Part shown: piece after piece, positions 5,999-10,584 of the stretch
Layout of the letters: each line of letters opens with the position of its first letter
How positions within the stretch are numbered: the first letter of the stretch is position 1
Assembly (NCBI GenBank): GCA_937891425.1
Contig: CALAGD010000039.1
Coordinates: 1-10,584 of the forward strand
Source: an uncultured Pigmentiphaga sp.
GTDB taxonomy: Bacteria > Pseudomonadota > Gammaproteobacteria > Burkholderiales > Burkholderiaceae_B
DNA: 10,584 nt
Reading direction: 5' to 3'
Translations under genes and position numbers: made by a program
Notes under the pieces: model-generated
Database searches by the model: none
What the model saw: the letters and a program-made list of their open reading frames with translations, nothing else
What the model was told of the DNA's origin: nothing

Positions 5999-7447
5999 AT
6001 GCAGGCACTATTGCGCATCGGCGCCGAGTTGCGTGAAGCGACCGACGGCCGGTTTTTCGAGCGGCGCAGCCCGCTGTCTGGTGAAGTCGTGTGCCGGGCC
6101 GCAGCGGCCAGCGTCGAAGACGCCGTGGCGGCGGTCGAAGCCGCCAGCAAGGCGTTCGAACAGTGGTCCGAGACCGGCCCCAACCAGCGTCGCGCGCTGA
6201 TGATGAATGTCATCAATGTACTGACAAAAAGAGCAGACGAAATAACCGACTGCATCATTGCCGAAACGGGTACTTCCGTCGCGTGGGCGCGGTTCAACGT
6301 GCAGGGCACGGTGAACGCGCTGCGCGAGGCCGCCGCGCTCGCCACGCAGGTAGCGGGTGAACAGATTCCCTCCGACAAGCCCGGTACCATCGCCATTGCC
6401 GAGCGTGTGCCCGTGGGCGTGGTGCTGGGCATTGCTCCCTGGAATGCTCCGCTGCTGCTGGGCCTGCGCTCGATTGCCATGCCCCTCATCTGCGGCAACA
6501 CGGTCGTCTTCAAGTCGTCGGAAGCCAGCCCCGGCACCCATCACCTGCTGGGCGAATTGTTCGTGGAGGCCGGCTTCCCGGCGGGCGTGGTCAACGTCGT
6601 CAGCCACGACACGGCGTCGGCGCCCGCCATCGTGGAAGCACTGATCGCACACCCGGCGGTGCGGCGCGTCAACTTCACCGGCTCCACCCGGGTGGGGCGC
6701 ATCATCGGAGAGCTGGCAGGGCGGCACCTCAAACCGGCACTGCTTGAGCTGGGCGGCAAGGCACCCCTGGTGGTGCTGGAAGACGCCGACCTCGACCAGG
6801 CGGCAAGTGCCGCCGCGTTCGGCTCGTTCATGAACCAGGGACAGATCTGCATGTCAACCGAACGCATCGTGGTGGACGAAAGGATAGCCGACGAGTTCGC
6901 GCAGCGGCTGGCAGCCAAGGCCCAGACGCTCAAGACCGGCGATCCGCGTGCCGGCGACGTGGCGCTTGGCTCACTTATTGGCGAACCCGCGACAGCACAG
7001 GTGCTCGCCCTGGTGGAAGATGCCGTGGCCAAGGGTGCGCGGCTGCTGACGCCCCTGAAGCATCATGACGCCTACATGGAGCCGGTTGTGCTGGATGGCG
7101 TCACGCCGGAAATGCGCATCTACTCAGAGGAATCGTTTGGTCCGGTCGCGTCCATTGTGCGCGTCAAGGACGTGGACGAGGCGATCCGCATCGCGAACGA
7201 TACCGAGTACGGCCTGGCAGCAGCCGTCTACGGCCGGGACCTCAGCCGCACGCTGCGCGTCGCGCGCCGTATCCATGCCGGGATCTGTCATATCAATGGC
7301 CCCACCGTCAGCAGCGAACCCCAGCTGCCCTTTGGTGGAGTGAAGGACAGCGGGTTCGGCCGCTTCGGCGGCAAGGCGGCCATCAACGAGTTCACGGATC
7401 TGCGGGTCCTGACCATCCAGACGCAGAACCAGAACTTTCCATTCTAG
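5999..7447 (+). CDS. NAD(P)-dependent aldehyde dehydrogenase (aromatic-aldehyde type)
   Basis: A 482-residue ALDH-superfamily enzyme oxidising an aldehyde to its acid. Key residues are in place: N149 in PWNAP, K172 in FKSSE, FTGST (226-230) in the cofactor loop, general base E250 in LELGGK, catalytic C284 in NQGQIC, and E378/F380 in EESFGP. Overall style is like vanillin, salicylaldehyde and benzaldehyde dehydrogenases. Start choice: ATG 5999 is preceded by TAGGAGGTG, in which the stop of the decarboxylase gene overlaps the Shine-Dalgarno; the gap is 10 bp, so translation is coupled. An in-frame ATG at 5855 exists but lies inside the upstream gene and would add 48 residues of non-family, Arg-rich sequence. 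Context indicates it removes the aldehyde made by the preceding enzyme. Confidence 0.93.
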   Translation: MQALLRIGAELREATDGRFFERRSPLSGEVVCRAAAASVEDAVAAVEAASKAFEQWSETGPNQRRALMMNVINVLTKRADEITDCIIAETGTSVAWARFNVQGTVNALREAAALATQVAGEQIPSDKPGTIAIAERVPVGVVLGIAPWNAPLLLGLRSIAMPLICGNTVVFKSSEASPGTHHLLGELFVEAGFPAGVVNVVSHDTASAPAIVEALIAHPAVRRVNFTGSTRVGRIIGELAGRHLKPALLELGGKAPLVVLEDADLDQAASAAAFGSFMNQGQICMSTERIVVDERIADEFAQRLAAKAQTLKTGDPRAGDVALGSLIGEPATAQVLALVEDAVAKGARLLTPLKHHDAYMEPVVLDGVTPEMRIYSEESFGPVASIVRVKDVDEAIRIANDTEYGLAAAVYGRDLSRTLRVARRIHAGICHINGPTVSSEPQLPFGGVKDSGFGRFGGKAAINEFTDLRVLTIQTQNQNFPF

Positions 7448-7465
7448 GCCCGCGCAGGCTGCGTC

Positions 7466-7525
7466 GCCGCGTAACGCGGCTTCTCGTCATGTGCACGAGA
7501 GGTGCCCCCCCGCTGGGGGCGCCTC
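7466..7525. terminator. Stacked hairpins between convergent genes
   Basis: Three inverted repeats fill the convergent gap. The first, GCCGCG-TAA-CGCGGC (7466-7480), is followed on the plus strand by TTCTCGT and is a modest terminator for the aldehyde dehydrogenase cluster. The second pairs 7482-7487 with 7495-7500. The third pairs 7499-7509 with 7515-7525 over 11 positions with one G-T wobble, and it overlaps the stop codon of the minus-strand Gate gene at 7524-7526. The second and third share 7499-7500, so they compete. None has a long T-run, so termination may be weak or partly Rho-dependent. Confidence 0.45.
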
Positions 7526-8522
7526 AAGCCGATTTGCGCACGCTGCAGGCGGTTTCAGGCTGCTCGAGGCGGCGGTTGAGCGCAGGTATGCGCGTGAGTA
7601 TGGCGACTACCGCCAGCGCGTAGAAGAGACGGGCCCACAGAATTCCCGACAGACTGGCGCCCAGCAGCATGATCAGCAATGTGTCTTCGATCAGGCTGTG
7701 GCACAGCCCCAGCAACGTCATCGTGAAGAATACGTCGCGTCTGCTGACGCGCCCGGAACGCGCTTCGCTGATGAGCAGGCCACCACCAAAAGCCAGCCCG
7801 ATGGTCATGCCGATGACCGTAATGTTGGCTCCTTCACGCCCGATGCCGATGAACTTCAGCACCGGCCCCAGCAGGGCGTACATCAGCCTTTCTATCCCCA
7901 GCACGCGCAAGATGCGCAACCCGATGATGAGCGCCGCCAGGATGAAGAACACCGACACCAACAACTTGACGAGGTCGATGGCCCAGGCAAGCCATCCGGT
8001 GTCGGTAACCGGTGCAGCGGTCCACAAGGGGTGCGACGGCTCCTGCAGCCAGTTGCCGCTGGTGTAGGCAAAGCTCAGCAGCATGCCAAGAATGAACGCC
8101 CCACCGATGCGCACCACCAGGGTAGCCGGCCAACGCACGCCCGCGGCGCGCGCGACCGCCCCCTCCACGGGAAGCGAATGGGCGCCCAGCATCAGTACTC
8201 CCAGCACCGTGACTTGGGCGACGGTAAGGGGCGCCTCGGCGGTCACCTGCAGGAACACCACCATGCCGGTGTAGATGTTCGTGAGCATCGTGGCCGCCCA
8301 CACCAGTCCCATGGCATCGGGCAGGCCTACCAGCCGCATGAAGGGCGACAGCAGCTGCCCCAGCCACTGTGAAGCGCCCAGAACATCGAGCAACCTGACG
8401 ACTACAAGCGCCGGCACCATAATCTTGAGCAGGGTGAGATACACCCGCAGGATCTCGGCAAACAACGGTCGTAGCGCCTCATCCCATAGTGCCGTTACCT
8501 GCCTGGGTTCCGGGGGCGACAT
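7524..8522 (-). CDS. Gate-domain (nucleoside-recognition type) inner-membrane protein
   Basis: A 332-residue polytopic membrane protein with about eight hydrophobic segments (near 22-42, 72-92, 98-115, 133-153, 180-205, 235-255, 265-285 and 288-310). It appears to be an internal duplication: each half carries an H-S-L-x-(V)E motif, GAHSLPVEGA at 113-122 and GLCHSLIEDT at 272-281, with a Gly-rich GMTIGLAFGGGLLISEA before the second. This is the pattern of Gate-domain proteins (YjiH and spore-maturation-like membrane proteins), whose transported substrate is generally unknown. Start choice: ATG 8522 is preceded by GGTGGAG at five bases' spacing. An in-frame ATG at 8609 would add 29 residues translated through two hairpins and has no family support. 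It lies 102 bp after the Bug gene and behind a terminator, so expression may depend on read-through. Confidence 0.82.
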   Translation of the reverse strand: MSPPEPRQVTALWDEALRPLFAEILRVYLTLLKIMVPALVVVRLLDVLGASQWLGQLLSPFMRLVGLPDAMGLVWAATMLTNIYTGMVVFLQVTAEAPLTVAQVTVLGVLMLGAHSLPVEGAVARAAGVRWPATLVVRIGGAFILGMLLSFAYTSGNWLQEPSHPLWTAAPVTDTGWLAWAIDLVKLLVSVFFILAALIIGLRILRVLGIERLMYALLGPVLKFIGIGREGANITVIGMTIGLAFGGGLLISEARSGRVSRRDVFFTMTLLGLCHSLIEDTLLIMLLGASLSGILWARLFYALAVVAILTRIPALNRRLEQPETACSVRKSA

Positions 8523-8534
8523 GCTGACTCCACC

Positions 8535-8560
8535 AAAAAAGAGGGCACCCGAGGTGCCCT
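8535..8560 (-). terminator. Intrinsic terminator after the second Bug gene
   Basis: On the minus strand an 8-bp perfect stem (AGGGCACC with GGTGCCCT, plus-strand 8542-8549 and 8553-8560) with a 3-base loop is followed by C and then TTTTTT. This is a textbook Rho-independent terminator. The T-run is immediately followed by the GGTGGAG ribosome binding site of the Gate gene. Confidence 0.85.
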
Positions 8561-8562
8561 GC

Positions 8563-8605
8563 GTCGCCCCTTCAGACCGCAGTGCAGTCGTGCCGGCGGG
8601 GCGAC
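8563..8605 (-). repeat. Nested stem-loop in the Bug-Gate spacer
   Basis: GTCGCCCC (8563-8570) and GGGGCGAC (8598-8605) form an 8-bp perfect inverted repeat enclosing 27 bases. Inside, GACCGCA and TGCAGTC (8575-8581 and 8583-8589) form a second, nearly perfect stem. It lies between the Bug stop codon and the terminator, two bases from the latter. It may stabilise the receptor mRNA 3' end or be part of a leader for the Gate gene. Confidence 0.45.
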
Positions 8606-8624
8606 CCAACCAGCGAACGCCAGC

Positions 8625-9605
8625 TTACTTCAAGCCGAGGTTACCGACTATCGGCTTGAGGCTTTGCGTTTCATTTTGTATACGCTGCTTGACCACGTCT
8701 CCTCCGGACGGATCGGCAATGTGCCCCAGCTTGGCCAGGGCTTCGACCGCTTCCGGCGTCTTGAGGGTCTCGCTGACCTGGCGCGTGAGCAGCTGGACGG
8801 TATCCTTGGGCGTGCCGGCCGGTGCAAAAATGGCCAGCCAGACCTCCATGGAATAGCCCGGGAATCCTGACTCGGCGACAGTGGGTACGTCTTCACGGAA
8901 GGGTGACCTTTCGGTGGAGGTTACCCCCAGCAGCCGTACCGATTTGTCTTGCAGGAGCGGGTTGATGCCGGCCAGATCGGTCATGAGCATGTCCACGCGC
9001 CCGGTGGCAAGATCAGGAGCCGCCACCGAGAACGACTTGTACGGGATGGCGTTCAGCTGCACTCCCGCCCGCTGCGCGAGCAGTTCTCCAGCCAGGTGGG
9101 CCAGAGAACCGACACCGTTGTGGCCATACGAGACTGCACCGGGGCGGGCCTTGGCATCTTTCAGCAGGTCGTCGAGCGTCTGGTAAGGCGACGACGCGGG
9201 AACCGCGATGAACAGCGGGATCCTGGAGACCATGCCAATGGGCTCGAAATCCTTGGCCGGATCGTAAGGCAGAGTGCCCTGGAACGTGAGCGGCACCAGC
9301 ACCATCGACGAGCCGCCCGTCAACAGCAGCGTGTAGCCATCCGGCGCAGAGCGTGCCACGTGCGTCGTACCTGGCACCGTTGCTCCGCCCGGCCGTGCCT
9401 CGACGATGACGGACTGGTTCAGCGCCTTGCTCAGGGCATTGCCCACCATGCGCGCGGCCACTTCAGCACCGCCCCCGGCACTGTAGGGAACCACGATCTG
9501 GATCGGCCTGGCCGGATAATCCTGCGCCACCGCGGTGGCTGCGCCGGTGGCGGCAAGCGCCATCGCGCACCCGACATGTACCAGAAGTTTTCTTAAAGAT
9601 TGCAT
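8625..9605 (-). CDS. Second Bug/TctC-family periplasmic solute-binding receptor
   Basis: A 326-residue receptor. Residues 1-27 are a signal peptide with cleavage likely after AVA. The mature protein begins QDYPARPIQIVVPYSAGGGAEV, followed by VIVEARPGGATVPGT, SAPDGYTLLL, a central IPYKS segment, and late EDVPTVAESGFPGYSMEVW and FAPAGTPKDTV, all standard Bug landmarks. It differs clearly from the receptor at 1432, so they are diverged paralogues with different ligands. The start ATG 9605 is preceded by GAGGAGGGG. It lies 50 bp after the dioxygenase gene and was probably co-transcribed with it, which suggests its ligand is the dioxygenase substrate or a relative. A strong terminator follows. No TctA/TctB partner is present. 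Confidence 0.93.
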   Translation of the reverse strand: MQSLRKLLVHVGCAMALAATGAATAVAQDYPARPIQIVVPYSAGGGAEVAARMVGNALSKALNQSVIVEARPGGATVPGTTHVARSAPDGYTLLLTGGSSMVLVPLTFQGTLPYDPAKDFEPIGMVSRIPLFIAVPASSPYQTLDDLLKDAKARPGAVSYGHNGVGSLAHLAGELLAQRAGVQLNAIPYKSFSVAAPDLATGRVDMLMTDLAGINPLLQDKSVRLLGVTSTERSPFREDVPTVAESGFPGYSMEVWLAIFAPAGTPKDTVQLLTRQVSETLKTPEAVEALAKLGHIADPSGGDVVKQRIQNETQSLKPIVGNLGLK

Positions 9606-9655
9606 ATGCCCCTCCTCTTTGATTTTCCGTGTAATACGAGATGTTTACGCCAGCT

Positions 9656-10531
9656 TCAGGAAGCGATGCGTCCCATGTGGCGTTCAAACTCACGTACAGG
9701 CCCGGCCTTGCGCTGAGGTCTGACGTCGTGCCCACTAGGCAGCGCTACGCCTTCTTCGGGCGTATAAGGACCTTCCACCCCGATGACGGGCTCGCCCGCC
9801 ACCGTGATGCGTTCCATGGTGCGTCGCTGCGGGTAGTAGTCGTGCACTGCGTAGTGTTGCACCGAGCGATTGTCCCACATGACGACCATGTCGGGCTCCC
9901 ACTTTACGCGCAACTGGTACTCGGGTATCCACGCCTGGCTGTAAAGGAACTGCAGCAGCATGTTGCTTTCTTCGGGCGGCAGGCCCTTGATCTCGACCGT
10001 AAACTGCGGGTTCACGAAAATGCTGCGGCGACCCGTTTCCGGATGCACGCGTACGACCGGGTGCCACGGATTGGGAAACTGCCGTTCGATTTCACGCAGC
10101 TTCGCCCAGTGTTCATCCGATTGCGTGAACAGGCGCCGGAACGGCTTGAAGTCGTGGCGCGCCACCATGCCATGGATGTATTGCTTCATGCGCTCGGACA
10201 ACCCGGCATACGCGGCGGTCATGCTGGAAAACAGCGTATCCCCACCGTATGCGGGCACGATTTTCGAACGCAGGATGGTTGCCAGTGGGGGGCACTCGCG
10301 AAAGGTTTCGTCGGAATGCCATTCATCGGTAAGGGCCGGAGGATTGTCCGCGGAATAATCGAGCACGATGACTTCGCGCCGGTCGTCGAGATTGGGAGAG
10401 AAGGGGTGAATGCTCAATGATCCGAACAGGCGGCCAAATGCCATCTGTTCGTCGAGCGTGATGTCCTGGTTTCGGAAGATCAGCACCTCGCAACGCACGA
10501 AGGCGTCGCGCACGAAAGCATACTGTTCGGG
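9656..10531 (-). CDS. TauD/TfdA-family Fe(II)/2-oxoglutarate dioxygenase, N-terminus lost (probable pseudogene)
   Basis: The body encodes a non-haem iron, 2-oxoglutarate dioxygenase. The iron ligands H66 and D68 (EWHSDETF) and H220 (NRSVQHY), and the 2-oxoglutarate-binding R231 and R235 (11 and 15 residues after the His, the TauD spacing), are intact, counting from the GTG at 10513. Such enzymes oxidise sulfonates, aryloxyalkanoates and related acids. The recognisable family sequence starts PEQYAFVRDAF near 10531; the usual first 25-35 residues (M..L.G..GAEV.GVDL type) are missing, and the sequence upstream is an insertion-sequence end. The only nearby in-frame start, GTG 10513, has no Shine-Dalgarno. 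The frame stays open to the window edge, so a fusion protein is possible. Likely an inactivated first gene of the minus-strand operon. Confidence 0.85.
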   Translation of the reverse strand, partial: PEQYAFVRDAFVRCEVLIFRNQDITLDEQMAFGRLFGSLSIHPFSPNLDDRREVIVLDYSADNPPALTDEWHSDETFRECPPLATILRSKIVPAYGGDTLFSSMTAAYAGLSERMKQYIHGMVARHDFKPFRRLFTQSDEHWAKLREIERQFPNPWHPVVRVHPETGRRSIFVNPQFTVEIKGLPPEESNMLLQFLYSQAWIPEYQLRVKWEPDMVVMWDNRSVQHYAVHDYYPQRRTMERITVAGEPVIGVEGPYTPEEGVALPSGHDVRPQRKAGPVREFERHMGRIAS

Positions 10532-10532
10532 C

Positions 10533-10584
10533 TTGACATCCTCCCCGGCCTTAAGGCTGGGGATTCCTACGGAGTGTTGCGTTG
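10533..10584 (-). mobile_element. Right end of an IS200/IS605-family (TnpB-type) element, partial
   Basis: Read on the minus strand, the last 52 bases run into a GAATCCCC, an imperfect hairpin (plus 10543-10550 with 10555-10562, loop TTAA, one non-Watson-Crick position), then GGAGGATGTCAA ending at 10533. Subterminal hairpins and a right cleavage site TCAA are known for IS200/IS605 elements such as IS608, and the GAATCCCC-hairpin-GGGGAGGATGTCAA layout is a common right end in this family by recall. These elements make no target duplication. Everything left of 10533 is dioxygenase gene, so the junction is sharp. The transposase genes and left end are outside the window. Confidence 0.75.
10567..10584 (-). 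CDS. Possible C-terminus of a TnpB-like protein
   Basis: The frame that starts at the window edge on the minus strand reads QRNTP and stops at TAG (10569-10567), immediately before the end hairpin. In IS605-type elements tnpB usually ends at or just before this hairpin, so the position fits. Six codons carry no family information; the call rests on position alone. Confidence 0.3.
   Translation of the reverse strand, partial: QRNTP

Noticed and set aside
9606..9655. Possible operator resembling the 1384-1413 repeats upstream of the second Bug gene
   Set aside because: The best match shares about 7 of 10 bases in one partial copy, not enough to claim shared regulation.
10533..10584. Read-through frame from the IS end giving a TQHSVGIPSLKAGEDVK-dioxygenase fusion
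   Set aside because: The frame is open, but no start is visible in the window and the frame probably used by tnpB stops at 10569-10567; the ATG in GGGGAGGATG is out of frame with the dioxygenase.
1..10584. CRISPR arrays, tRNA or rRNA genes, toxin-antitoxin or phage-defence genes
   Set aside because: I saw no spaced direct-repeat arrays, no tRNA-like cloverleaf and no recognisable defence or toxin domains on either strand.

Overview
The window is high-GC DNA whose codon use, dense tricarboxylate-receptor (Bug/TctC) content and gene style point to a betaproteobacterium of the order Burkholderiales, most likely the Alcaligenaceae (Bordetella/Achromobacter relatives). That placement is an inference from gene families, not from a marker gene.

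Left edge (1-929): the last 27 codons of a plus-strand sulfate adenylyltransferase subunit 1 (cysN) end at 84. They overlap, tail to tail, the end of a minus-strand gene for a six-residue-repeat beta-solenoid protein of unknown function. A 0.5 kb intergenic region (930-1431) follows. It has a run of strong stem-loops at 1038-1210, one of which looks like a minus-strand intrinsic terminator, and then a well-formed plus-strand promoter with two near-identical 14-bp operator-like sites just downstream of it.

Centre (1432-7447): a plus-strand catabolic cluster. It encodes a periplasmic Bug solute receptor, a class A FAD-dependent aromatic monooxygenase, a thiamine-diphosphate enzyme resembling benzoylformate decarboxylase, and an NAD(P)-aldehyde dehydrogenase whose ribosome binding site overlaps the preceding stop codon. 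Together they suggest uptake or sensing of an aromatic acid, ring hydroxylation, decarboxylation of a 2-oxo acid to an aldehyde, and oxidation to the carboxylate. The substrate cannot be read from the sequence. Stacked hairpins at 7466-7525 separate this cluster from the convergent genes.

Right (7524-10584): a minus-strand set that reads, in transcription order, TauD/TfdA-type Fe(II)/2-oxoglutarate dioxygenase, a second Bug receptor, a strong intrinsic terminator, and a Gate-domain membrane protein whose ribosome binding site directly abuts the terminator T-tract. The dioxygenase has lost its N-terminus. At 10532/10533 its sequence gives way to what I read as the right end of an IS200/IS605-family (TnpB-type) element, with an end hairpin and a terminal TCAA, and the element continues beyond the window. 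This junction is the most notable feature: it truncates a catabolic gene and should also define the guide of the element's TnpB-associated RNA.
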